Shown one piece after another: positions 1-6,852 of a stretch of DNA of 7,554 bases (positions are counted from its first letter, which is position 1; every line of letters starts with the position of its first letter). The position numbers and the translations under genes are program-made. A model generated the notes under the pieces. It was not told where the DNA came from, made no database searches, and saw nothing but the letters and a program-made list of their open reading frames with translations. Origin of the DNA: JBCDLI01 sp038745535 (GTDB lineage Bacteria > Pseudomonadota > Alphaproteobacteria > Rhizobiales > Rhizobiaceae); contig JBCDLI010000075.1 of NCBI GenBank assembly GCA_038745535.1, positions 1 to 7,554 of the forward strand, given 5' to 3'.

Positions 1-2952
1 GTCATTACGGCCTTAAGAGCCAGAGGCTTGAACGTCATCACCGCTTTCGCAAGCGGTTTGGACGGACGTCCAGCAGTCGAAAAGTTCTTTATGAGAGACG
101 GTAAGTCGACGGTCGACGCGGTCGTTTCGCACACTGGATTTTCGCATTGCGGTTGCCCGGCGTACAAAGATGCCAAAGCCGCCGAAGAGGCTTTGGCCGC
201 GCTTGACGTGCCTTACATCTCAGCGTTTGCGAGCGAATTCCAGACGCTCCAATCCTGGGCTTTGAGCGAACAGGGCATGACGCCTGTGGAGGCGACGATC
301 ATGGTCGCTATTCCTGAAATCGACGGTGCAACGGGCCCGATTGTATTCGGTGGACGGAGCGACGGTTCAGGTCCAGCTAGCTATGGCGACACGCCAGGCG
401 CGGCTCCTGACAATATTGATCCGCGCGACATGCAGCCATGCGTCGAGCGTTGTGAAATGCTTGCTGCGCGCGTGGCAAAGCTTGTGCGTCTTCGGCGCAA
501 GCCAAAGTCAGAGCGCCGCGTCGCGACCGTGCTCTACAATTTCCCGCCGAACGGTGGGGCCACTGGTACAGCTGCTTATCTTTCCGTTTTTCAATCGCTC
601 TTTAACACGCTCAAAAGCATGAAGGCCGAGGGATATTCGGTGGACGTGCCCGAGAGCGTGGATGCACTGCGTGAAGTGATCCTTGGCGGCAATTCCCAGA
701 CCCATGGCCAGCCGGCTAACGTTGCCTATAAGGTGCCCGTAGATGATCATGTGCGCCGTGAAAGCGCGCTCGTTGAGATCGAAGCTGTTTGGGGGGCTGC
801 ACCGGGACGTGTGCAAGCGAATGGCCGTGAGATATTCGTGCTTGGGGCGCATTTTGGAAATGTGTTTGTCGGTGTTCAGCCGCCATTTGGCTATGAGGGT
901 GATCCGATGCGGTTGCTCTTTGAGAAGGGGTTCGCGCCGACGCACGCCTTTTCTGCGTTCTACACGTATCTTCGCCAAGACTTGGACGCAGATGCCGTCC
1001 TACACTTCGGCACGCACGGCGCATTGGAGTTCATGCCGGGCAAACAGTCGGGATTGAGCGCTAACTGCTGGCCTGATCGTCTCATCGGCGATCTGCCGAA
1101 TATTTATCTCTACGCTGCTAATAACCCGTCCGAAGGTGCGTTGGCCAAGCGGCGTTCCGCGGCCACCATCGTAAGTCACCTTACCCCGCCGGTTGCAAAA
1201 GCTGGTCTCTACAAAGGCCTTGCGGACCTCAAGTCATCGATCGGCCGCTATCGCAGTGTTTCGCCGGAAAAAGCCGAAGAGCGGATTGATATCGCGCGGG
1301 TCATTCGAGACCAGGCCGAGCAGCTGGACCTTATTGAAGAGGGCGCGCCTGCTTGGTTCGGCGACGCGACCGATGAGGTCACAAAGCTCGCCTCGGAAGT
1401 CCACGAGTTCGAGATGAGCCTCATTCCGCATGGTCTCCACGTGGTGGGCGACGTGATGGACGACCAGCAGCGGGCTGATCTGCTTCATAGCTGCAATTCT
1501 GCGGCTGGAGACGTTGCGCTGGCTGACACCGATGTTGACAAGATTGCGAACGGTCATGCGATTGATCGCGGTGCTTTGCATGCCGATCACATCGCGCGCC
1601 TAGAGCGATTGAACACGGTTCTCAAAGTCGACCACGAAACACCAGCGCTGTTGCATGCGCTCGACGGCGGCTACATTCGTCCGGTATCGGGCGGCGACAT
1701 CATCCGGTCGCCCGAAATCGTACCTACAGGGCGCAATCTTCACGGGTTTGATCCCTTCCGCCTGCCAAGCGCATTTGCCTGTGTAGAAGGTGAGGCCCAG
1801 GCGGAATTGCTCGTGCAACGCTATCGGGACGACCACGACGGCGCTCTGCCGCAGCGCATCGCGATGGTGCTTTGGGGCACTGACAATCTGAAATCGGAAG
1901 GCGCCCCGATTGCGCAAACACTGGCGCTTGTTGGCGCGAAGCCGCGGTTTGATGGCTTCGGGCGTCTCGCCGGTGCAGACCTCATCAGTCTTGAAGAACT
2001 CGGGCGTCCCCGCATCGATGTTGTCGTGACGTTGTCTGGTATTTTCCGTGATCTTCTTCCGCTGCAAACGAAGATGTTGGCCCAGGCTTTCTTGAAGGCC
2101 GCCAGTGCCGAGGAGCCAGAGCACCTCAATCCGGTTCGCGCTCATGCCCTTCAATACATGGCCGATCATAATTGCGATTTGGCGACCGCTGCATTGCGTG
2201 TCTTTTCCAATGCGTCCGGTGCCTACGGATCAAACATCAATCTGCTGATTGATAGTGGCGTTTGGGATCACGAAGATGAACTCGCCGATGCGTACTCAAA
2301 CCGCAAAGGGTTCGCTTACGGCGTCGACGGCAATCCGCTGCAACGGACCGATGTTTTGAACTCAGTTCTGTCATCGACGCAGATGGCCTATCAGAACATT
2401 GAAAGTGTGGAACTCGGTATCACCACCATAGATCACTATTTTGACACGCTTGGCGGCATTTCCCGCGCGATCTCGCGCAGCGGTGGCGGCAAAGCCGATA
2501 TCTATGTTGGCGACCAGACCACAGGCAAAGCGAAGGTACGGACGCTTTCAGAGCAGGTATCGCTGGAAAGCCGAACACGCACCTTGAATCCGAAGTTCTA
2601 CGAAGCGCTTCTTGATCACGGTTATGAAGGTGTTCGCCAGATTGAGGCGCAGGTGACCAACACGCTTGGGTGGTCAGCGACCACTGGCGAAGTTGCTCCT
2701 TGGATTTATCGCGACATTAGCGAGACGTTCGTGCTCGACCGCGAGATGCGGGATCGCATGGCCATGCTCAATCCAAAAGCATCGGCCAAGCTTGCCAATC
2801 GCCTGATTGAGGCAAGCGACCGGAATTTCTGGAAGCCGGACGAAGAAACGCTGAACGCGCTTTTGGACGCGTCTGATGAACTTGAAGACAGACTTGAGGG
2901 ACTCGTTGCGGACGGCACTGACCGTTCAGTAACGCTGGAGGCCGCCGAATGA
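1..2952 (+). CDS. bchH: Magnesium chelatase subunit H, 5'-truncated by window edge
   Basis: BchH binds protoporphyrin IX and, with the BchI-BchD ATPase complex, inserts Mg2+; this is the first committed step of bacteriochlorophyll synthesis. The frame is open from base 1, and VITALRARGLNV runs straight into the family sequence, so the TTG at base 28 is not a start. 983 residues are present. BchH proteins are usually about 1,200 residues, so roughly the first 200-270 are missing upstream. The visible part is the CobN/Mg-chelatase domain. It includes the family hallmark HFGTHGALEF at fragment residues 335-344 (bases 1003-1032), whose conserved His and Glu residues line the proposed metal-insertion site. 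Further conserved stretches are LSGIFRDLLP (around residue 679) and DHYFDTLGG (811-819). The acidic C-terminal tail ends normally at TGA, 2950-2952. There are no internal stops or frameshifts. The stop overlaps the bchL start as ATGA. The identity is very secure; only the N-terminus is unseen. Confidence 0.97.
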   Translation, partial: VITALRARGLNVITAFASGLDGRPAVEKFFMRDGKSTVDAVVSHTGFSHCGCPAYKDAKAAEEALAALDVPYISAFASEFQTLQSWALSEQGMTPVEATIMVAIPEIDGATGPIVFGGRSDGSGPASYGDTPGAAPDNIDPRDMQPCVERCEMLAARVAKLVRLRRKPKSERRVATVLYNFPPNGGATGTAAYLSVFQSLFNTLKSMKAEGYSVDVPESVDALREVILGGNSQTHGQPANVAYKVPVDDHVRRESALVEIEAVWGAAPGRVQANGREIFVLGAHFGNVFVGVQPPFGYEGDPMRLLFEKGFAPTHAFSAFYTYLRQDLDADAVLHFGTHGALEFMPGKQSGLSANCWPDRLIGDLPNIYLYAANNPSEGALAKRRSAATIVSHLTPPVAKAGLYKGLADLKSSIGRYRSVSPEKAEERIDIARVIRDQAEQLDLIEEGAPAWFGDATDEVTKLASEVHEFEMSLIPHGLHVVGDVMDDQQRADLLHSCNSAAGDVALADTDVDKIANGHAIDRGALHADHIARLERLNTVLKVDHETPALLHALDGGYIRPVSGGDIIRSPEIVPTGRNLHGFDPFRLPSAFACVEGEAQAELLVQRYRDDHDGALPQRIAMVLWGTDNLKSEGAPIAQTLALVGAKPRFDGFGRLAGADLISLEELGRPRIDVVVTLSGIFRDLLPLQTKMLAQAFLKAASAEEPEHLNPVRAHALQYMADHNCDLATAALRVFSNASGAYGSNINLLIDSGVWDHEDELADAYSNRKGFAYGVDGNPLQRTDVLNSVLSSTQMAYQNIESVELGITTIDHYFDTLGGISRAISRSGGGKADIYVGDQTTGKAKVRTLSEQVSLESRTRTLNPKFYEALLDHGYEGVRQIEAQVTNTLGWSATTGEVAPWIYRDISETFVLDREMRDRMAMLNPKASAKLANRLIEASDRNFWKPDEETLNALLDASDELEDRLEGLVADGTDRSVTLEAAE
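2937..2941 (+). promoter_or_regulatory. Ribosome binding site of bchL
   Basis: GGAGG lies inside the last codons of bchH, 7 bases before the ATG at 2949. It is a strong Shine-Dalgarno match at good spacing. It fixes the bchL start at 2949, the one overlapping the bchH stop, rather than at the later in-frame ATG of Met21. Confidence 0.8.
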
Positions 2953-3890
2953 ATATTTTCACCCACCCCCAGACCGCTAAGCACAATGCGTCTCGCTTGA
3001 AAGAAGCGATGGGCAAGACGACCCGCGAAGGAGACGGTGACGGTAGCGTCCAAGTGCACCTGGATGTGGCGAAGGAAGCCGATGGTGCGAAGGTTTTTGC
3101 CATCTACGGCAAGGGCGGAATCGGCAAATCGACGACCTCATCAAACCTCGCAGTTGCGTTCTCGAAGCTTGGCAAGCGCGTCCTTCAAATCGGCTGTGAT
3201 CCCAAGCACGATTCAACTTTCACGTTGACAAAGTCGCTTATCCCCACAGTCATCGACGTACTGGAAGAAGTGAATTTTCACACCGAAGAGCTTCGTCCCG
3301 AAGACTATATGGTCGAGGGTTTCAATGGCGTCATGTGCATTGAGGCCGGTGGCCCTCCGGCAGGCACAGGCTGCGGCGGCTACGTGGTTGGCCAGACCGT
3401 GAAGCTCCTCAAAGAGCATCATCTGCTCGAAGAGTCCGATGTCGTCATCTTTGACGTTTTGGGTGACGTGGTTTGTGGCGGTTTTGCCTCGCCGCTACAG
3501 CATGCTGAACGCGCGCTGATCGTTGCTGCGAACGACTTTGACTCTATTTTTGCAATGAACCGCATTGTCGCCGCGATCAAAGCGAAGTCGAAGAATTATG
3601 ATGTGCGCTTGGGCGGTGTCATTGCGAATCGGTCGCGCGAAACCGATCAAATAGATCGCTATAATGACGCGATCGGGCTCAATCGCTTGGCGCACATTCC
3701 AGACAGCGATGCGGTGCGCCGCTCCCGCCTCAAGAAATCGACACTCTTCGAAATGGGTGACGATCCAGAAATCGTGCACATCCAGAACGAATATCTAAAG
3801 CTCGCTCAGCAGCTCTGGGATGGCACCGAAGAGCAAAACGCTGACAGCATGAAGGACCGGGAAATTTTCGATTTCCTCGGCTTTGAGTGA
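2949..3890 (+). CDS. bchL: Dark-operative protochlorophyllide reductase, iron-sulfur ATP-binding protein BchL
   Basis: BchL is the NifH-like homodimeric reductase that passes electrons, with ATP hydrolysis, to the BchN-BchB complex, which reduces ring D of protochlorophyllide without light. Seen in the 313-residue product: P-loop GKGGIGKST (54-62), switch region GCDPKHDST (82-90), and the two cysteines expected to hold the intersubunit [4Fe-4S] cluster, Cys142 in GTGCGGY and Cys176 in DVVCGGF. Their spacing of 34 residues equals that of Cys126/Cys160 in Rhodobacter sphaeroides BchL. RSRLKKSTLFEM (258-269) and the C-terminal FDFLGFE are also typical. The protein is slightly longer than usual (about 300), because of about 16 extra N-terminal residues before the GDGDGSVQVH segment. 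The strong ribosome site at 2937 supports this longer start. The gene overlaps bchH by 4 bases (ATGA) and is followed 6 bases later by bchM. Its partners bchN and bchB probably lie upstream of bchH, outside the window (inference). Confidence 0.97.
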   Translation: MNIFTHPQTAKHNASRLKEAMGKTTREGDGDGSVQVHLDVAKEADGAKVFAIYGKGGIGKSTTSSNLAVAFSKLGKRVLQIGCDPKHDSTFTLTKSLIPTVIDVLEEVNFHTEELRPEDYMVEGFNGVMCIEAGGPPAGTGCGGYVVGQTVKLLKEHHLLEESDVVIFDVLGDVVCGGFASPLQHAERALIVAANDFDSIFAMNRIVAAIKAKSKNYDVRLGGVIANRSRETDQIDRYNDAIGLNRLAHIPDSDAVRRSRLKKSTLFEMGDDPEIVHIQNEYLKLAQQLWDGTEEQNADSMKDREIFDFLGFE

Positions 3891-3896
3891 TGTCGC

Positions 3897-4604
3897 ATGA
3901 CTGACTTTGCAACCACATATCTCAAGCGCCGCGAGCAGCTGGAAACCTATTTCGACCGCACAGCGCTCGAAAATTGGAAACGGCTCGTCACCGATGCTCC
4001 GGTGAGCCGCGTGCGCGCGACGGTTCGTGCTGGCCGTGATGAGATGCGTGCGGCCATCGTCGACATGTTTCCCGCCGACCTTAGCGGGTGGCGCATTCTA
4101 GATGCCGGCTGTGGCTCCGGTCCGCTATCTCGGGACCTAGCGATGCGCGGCGCAGACGTGATCGGCGTTGATCTATCGGTTGAGATGGTGCGCTTTGCGA
4201 TGGATCGCTGGGCAAACGAAGACGTCTCCGGCTCGCTTACCTTCGCATCTGGGGACATGTTGTCAGAGTATCTTGGCGACTTCGATGCTGTCGTCGCGAT
4301 GGACTCCATCATTCACTACAGCCGCGCTGACATGGTGAACGCTCTTGCAAACATTTTAGAGCGGACCTCAAAGAAGGTGGTGTTTACCGTAGCGCCGGCC
4401 ACTCCAATGCTGACTGTCATGCATCGCGTTGGTCAGCTTTTCCCGCGGTCGAACCGTTCACCTGCAATCGTGCCGGTAAAGCCGGTTGATGTTGCTATGG
4501 CTGGGATTGAGGCGTCAGACTTACCTGCTTGGACTGTACGGCAACAGCACCGTGTGACTTCCGGCTTTTATATCTCTCACGCCGTGGAGGTCGTTCACCA
4601 ATGA
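3897..4604 (+). CDS. bchM: Magnesium-protoporphyrin IX O-methyltransferase BchM
   Basis: BchM uses S-adenosylmethionine to methylate the ring-C propionate of Mg-protoporphyrin IX, giving the monomethyl ester that the cyclase (AcsF or BchE) then uses. The 235-residue product has the family's normal length and a class I Rossmann methyltransferase fold. Visible parts are SAM motif I, ILDAGCGSG (67-75), the acidic residue ending strand 2 (Asp92 in VIGVDLS), and the post-motif region GDFDAVVAMDSIIHY (127-141) that is characteristic of BchM/ChlM. VVFTVAPATPML follows at 161-172. The start is the ATG 6 bases after the bchL stop. An ATG overlapping the bchL stop (3889) is out of frame and closes after four codons. 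No good Shine-Dalgarno is visible before 3897 (only GAG at 3885-3887), so translation may depend on ribosomes finishing bchL (inference). The stop overlaps the lhaA start as ATGA. BchM acts directly on the BchH product, which fits the shared operon. Confidence 0.95.
   Translation: MTDFATTYLKRREQLETYFDRTALENWKRLVTDAPVSRVRATVRAGRDEMRAAIVDMFPADLSGWRILDAGCGSGPLSRDLAMRGADVIGVDLSVEMVRFAMDRWANEDVSGSLTFASGDMLSEYLGDFDAVVAMDSIIHYSRADMVNALANILERTSKKVVFTVAPATPMLTVMHRVGQLFPRSNRSPAIVPVKPVDVAMAGIEASDLPAWTVRQQHRVTSGFYISHAVEVVHQ
4586..4590 (+). promoter_or_regulatory. Ribosome binding site of lhaA
   Basis: GGAGG lies in the end of bchM, 10 bases before the ATG at 4601. It decides the lhaA start: an in-frame TTG at 4529 would add 24 residues lying wholly inside bchM with no family resemblance. 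The ATG at 4601 overlaps the bchM stop (ATGA) and begins the usual short polar N-terminus. The last two G of this site also pair in the stem-loop at 4589-4606. Confidence 0.7.
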
Positions 4605-4606
4605 CC
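4589..4606 (+). promoter_or_regulatory. Stem-loop enclosing the lhaA start codon
   Basis: GGTCGTT (4589-4595) can pair with AATGACC (4600-4606) over seven base pairs, one of them a G-U, around a CACC tetraloop. The 3' arm contains the lhaA ATG (4601-4603), and the 5' arm takes the last two G of its GGAGG site. In RNA this would partly hide lhaA initiation unless ribosomes translating bchM open it. The pairing is seen in the sequence; the regulatory role is inferred. Such a small stem could also occur by chance. Confidence 0.35.
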
Positions 4607-6043
4607 GAACCGCGCATGCAAAAACAATCGCCAATGATAGAGTTCTGGCAATCTGTTGGCACCAAGTGGTTGCCATTTGCCGATGCGGCTTCGGCTGATT
4701 TGTCGATGGCAAAGCTGTTGCGTCTGACCCTGTTCCAGTGGACCGTGGGTATGGCAGCAGTGTTGCTCACGGGTACTCTGAACCGGGTTATGATCGTGGA
4801 GCTTGGGGTTCCGACTTGGTTGGTCGCGTGTGTGATTGCGATACCCGTGCTTGCGGCACCGTTTCGAATTGTGATGGGTTACCGGTCAGACAGCTACCGT
4901 TCGCTGCTTGGTTGGCGCCGGGTGCCCTATATCTGGCTTGGGTCAATGCTCCAGTTCGGTGGCTTGGCGATCATGCCATTCGCCCTGCTTATGTTGCAGT
5001 CTCAGACCGTTGGGCCGGAATGGGCAGGCCCCGTGGCCGCAGCATTGGCGTTCCTACTTACCGGTACTGGTATGCACATGGTGCAGACGGCGGGACTTGC
5101 GCTTGCCACTGACCTGTCCACGCCGGAAACGCGCTCGCGTGTCGTTGCGCTTTCCTACATCATGTTGCTGCTTGGTATGCTGATTTCAGCGATTGTTTTC
5201 GCTGTCCTCCTGGCAGACTTCACCGCGCTTCGTTTGATCCAAGTTGTTCAAGGCGCTGCCGTTGTGACGCTTGCGATCAATTTGGTTGCATCTTGGAAGC
5301 AGGAACCTCGCAATTGCGAACTCACGGCCAAAGATCGCACGGTTCTCTCGTTTGATCAGGCGCTCGGACTTTACCGCTCCGATCCAGTAGTCGCCCGCCT
5401 CCTGACAGTCGTGTTTCTTGGGGCGATGGCATTTGCCATGCAGGAAGTTCTGCTTGAGCCTTATGGCGGTGAGGTTCTCGGTCTTGGCGTTTCGCAGACC
5501 ACGGCACTGACCGCGATCTGGGCCTGCGGCAGCCTGTTGGGCTTTATCATCGCAGGACGCCGCGTGGAGCGCGGTGGCGACATCTACAGACTGTGTGCAA
5601 TTGGCTTGCTTGCAGGTGTTGTCGCATTCTCCATGATCATTTTTGCCGAACCGCTGGCTTCGGAAAATTTGTTTCGCGCGGGCGTATTCGTGGTGGGTGT
5701 GGGTGCTGGAATTTTTGGCGTTGGCACACTGCTTGCCGCCATGGAGCGCGCGCAAACAAGCGACAGCGGTATGGCAATTGGTGCGTGGGGTGCGGTTAAC
5801 GCCACCGCGATCGGTTGCGGTCTGGCGGCAGGCGGTATCGTCCGTGACGCGGTCAATTTTCTCATTGAAAGCGGCTGGACGGCTGGCGTCCTTTCATCAC
5901 CCTCGGCGGGTTACTCCGTCGTCTATCACCTCGAAATCGGTTTGCTGTTCATGACGATTGCGGTCCTCGGCCCGCTGGTCGGCCATGCGCGCGAACACAC
6001 AAGAACTTCGGGCAAAATCGGCCTTGCCGAAATGCCCGGGTAA
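4601..6043 (+). CDS. lhaA: Light-harvesting complex 1 assembly protein, BCD/PucC-family membrane protein
   Basis: LhaA belongs to the BCD (PucC-like) branch of the major facilitator superfamily. In Rhodobacter it promotes assembly of the LH1 antenna, probably by handling bacteriochlorophyll at the membrane. The 480-residue product (starting MTEPRMQKQ) has about twelve hydrophobic segments, near residues 46-63, 70-92, 109-131, 143-165, 182-203, 209-229, 264-282, 299-319, 330-349, 358-380, 394-413 and 440-460. The family signatures are clear: LRLTLFQWTVGMA and LNRVMIVELGVP (40-71), then PFRIVMGYRSDSYRSLLGWRR (87-107), the loop between helices 2 and 3, and GTGMHMVQTAGLALATDL (155-172). Family members elsewhere are PucC (LH2) and Bch2/G115. 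The position between bchM and puhA identifies this one as LhaA (the old ORF1696/F1696) rather than PucC. The start codon overlaps the bchM stop. The end of the gene carries a nested hairpin just before puhA. Confidence 0.93.
   Translation: MTEPRMQKQSPMIEFWQSVGTKWLPFADAASADLSMAKLLRLTLFQWTVGMAAVLLTGTLNRVMIVELGVPTWLVACVIAIPVLAAPFRIVMGYRSDSYRSLLGWRRVPYIWLGSMLQFGGLAIMPFALLMLQSQTVGPEWAGPVAAALAFLLTGTGMHMVQTAGLALATDLSTPETRSRVVALSYIMLLLGMLISAIVFAVLLADFTALRLIQVVQGAAVVTLAINLVASWKQEPRNCELTAKDRTVLSFDQALGLYRSDPVVARLLTVVFLGAMAFAMQEVLLEPYGGEVLGLGVSQTTALTAIWACGSLLGFIIAGRRVERGGDIYRLCAIGLLAGVVAFSMIIFAEPLASENLFRAGVFVVGVGAGIFGVGTLLAAMERAQTSDSGMAIGAWGAVNATAIGCGLAAGGIVRDAVNFLIESGWTAGVLSSPSAGYSVVYHLEIGLLFMTIAVLGPLVGHAREHTRTSGKIGLAEMPG
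6007..6040 (+). promoter_or_regulatory. Nested hairpin between lhaA and puhA
   Basis: An outer stem CGGGCA (6009-6014) pairs perfectly with TGCCCG (6033-6038), and two T-G wobbles can extend it to 6007/6040. Inside it, TCGGC (6018-6022) pairs with GCCGA (6026-6030) around a CTT loop. The stems are separated by an asymmetric internal loop of AAA against AA. It ends one base before the lhaA stop and 12 bases before the puhA Shine-Dalgarno. No run of T follows, so it is not a standard intrinsic terminator. A role in mRNA processing or in stabilising the puhA segment is an inference, by analogy with the intercistronic hairpins that set segment stability in the puf operon of Rhodobacter. Confidence 0.5.
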
Positions 6044-6052
6044 TCAAGAAGC

Positions 6053-6056
6053 GGAG
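6053..6056 (+). promoter_or_regulatory. Ribosome binding site of puhA
   Basis: GGAG, in the context AAGCGGAGAACC, sits 7 bases before the puhA ATG at 6064, within the 20-base spacer after lhaA. Spacing is good, so puhA can initiate independently of lhaA translation, unlike its neighbours whose starts overlap the previous stop. Confidence 0.75.
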
Positions 6057-6063
6057 AACCATC

Positions 6064-6852
6064 ATGGTTGAAGTCACCGAATATATCGATGTCGCTCAGA
6101 TCCTCCTGTATATCTTTTGGATCTTTTTTGCCGGCCTCGTCATCCACTTACAGATGGAAAGCCGCCGTGAGGGTTTTCCAATTGAAAGCGATACCGGCGA
6201 GCGCGAACCTGCCTCGTTCATTTTCACACCGGAGCCGAAAACCTGGCACTTGCCGCATGGCCATGGCACCCTTTCGGTTCCCAATGATGATCGCGATGTG
6301 AACTCCGATAATTTCAACGCAACGCGGATCAATGATTTTGAAGGCACCGCTTGGGAACCCAATAGCGAGGACCCGATGGGCGAGCCTGTTGGTCCCGGCG
6401 CTTGGACCGAGCGTGCAAACGTTCCCGACATGACCTTTGAGGGGCACGTGAAGATCGTGCCGATGCGTAATGAAAAAGAGTACGTCATTGCCAAGGGTGA
6501 CATCGATCCACGCGGCCTTCGCGTTGTTGGCTGTGACGCAATCGTCGGTGGCGAGGTGGTCGATATCTGGGTCGACAAAGCGGAGCAGTATATCCGCTAT
6601 CTTGAAGTCAAAACCGACCATGAGACACCGAAGAATGTGCTTTTGCCGTTCAACTTCTGCGTGATCAAAACCATCCGTGGCAATGAGAAGGTTGTCTACG
6701 TGCATGCGATCACCGGTGCCCAGTTCCACGATGTGCCCACCACGCGCAAACGCGCCGAAGTTACGCTTCGCGAGGAAGATCGCATCATGGGTTTTTACGG
6801 TGGCGGCCTTCTCTACGCCACGCCTGACCGCACGAAACCGGCGTTGTTCTAA
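6064..6852 (+). CDS. puhA: Photosynthetic reaction centre H subunit
   Basis: The H subunit caps the cytoplasmic face of the type-II reaction centre (L, M, H), stabilises the quinone sites and carries part of the proton path to QB. The 262-residue product is full length for the family. One N-terminal transmembrane helix (about 10-28, AQILLYIFWIFFAGLVIHL) is followed by the REGFP segment (35-39) and by PKTWHLPHGHGTLSVP (58-73), where the soluble domain begins. The cytoplasmic PRC-barrel region includes DIDPRGLRVVGCD (146-158) and VVDIWVDKAEQYIRYLEV (165-182). Asp171 and Glu174 align with Asp170 and Glu173 of Rhodobacter H, residues implicated in proton transfer to QB. The C-terminus TLREEDR...GGGLLYATP (234-254) is typical. 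Of the Rhodobacter proton-entry ligands H126 and H128, only His128 is present here; position 126 is Glu. The gene overlaps puhB by one base (TAATG). Confidence 0.97.
   Translation: MVEVTEYIDVAQILLYIFWIFFAGLVIHLQMESRREGFPIESDTGEREPASFIFTPEPKTWHLPHGHGTLSVPNDDRDVNSDNFNATRINDFEGTAWEPNSEDPMGEPVGPGAWTERANVPDMTFEGHVKIVPMRNEKEYVIAKGDIDPRGLRVVGCDAIVGGEVVDIWVDKAEQYIRYLEVKTDHETPKNVLLPFNFCVIKTIRGNEKVVYVHAITGAQFHDVPTTRKRAEVTLREEDRIMGFYGGGLLYATPDRTKPALF

Noticed and set aside
28..30. TTG as the start of bchH
   Set aside because: The frame is open to base 1 and the residues before it (VITALRARG) are normal BchH interior sequence. The gene is simply cut by the window edge.
105..117. Tandem GTCGAC-G-GTCGAC
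   Set aside because: It is a short coincidence of codons in bchH (around STVDA). There is no larger repeat around it.
1600..2169. Minus-strand open frame of 189 codons inside bchH
   Set aside because: It lies wholly opposite conserved BchH sequence, and its product is not recognisable. It is explained by the codon bias of the real gene.
4529..4600. Longer lhaA starting at TTG 4529
   Set aside because: The added 24 residues lie inside bchM and resemble no part of the family. The ATG at 4601 has GGAGG upstream and the typical ATGA overlap.
5186..5755. Minus-strand open frame of 189 codons inside lhaA
   Set aside because: It is opposite conserved membrane-helix codons. Its product is rich in Cys, His, Lys and Gln and resembles nothing I know, so it is a shadow frame.
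6253..6268. Palindromic GCATGGCCATGGC in puhA
   Set aside because: It encodes the conserved HGHG of the H subunit and sits inside the gene, with no sign of a protein-binding role.
6148..6729. Minus-strand open frame of 193 codons inside puhA
   Set aside because: It is antisense to almost the whole H-subunit gene, with no family resemblance and no operon context on that strand.
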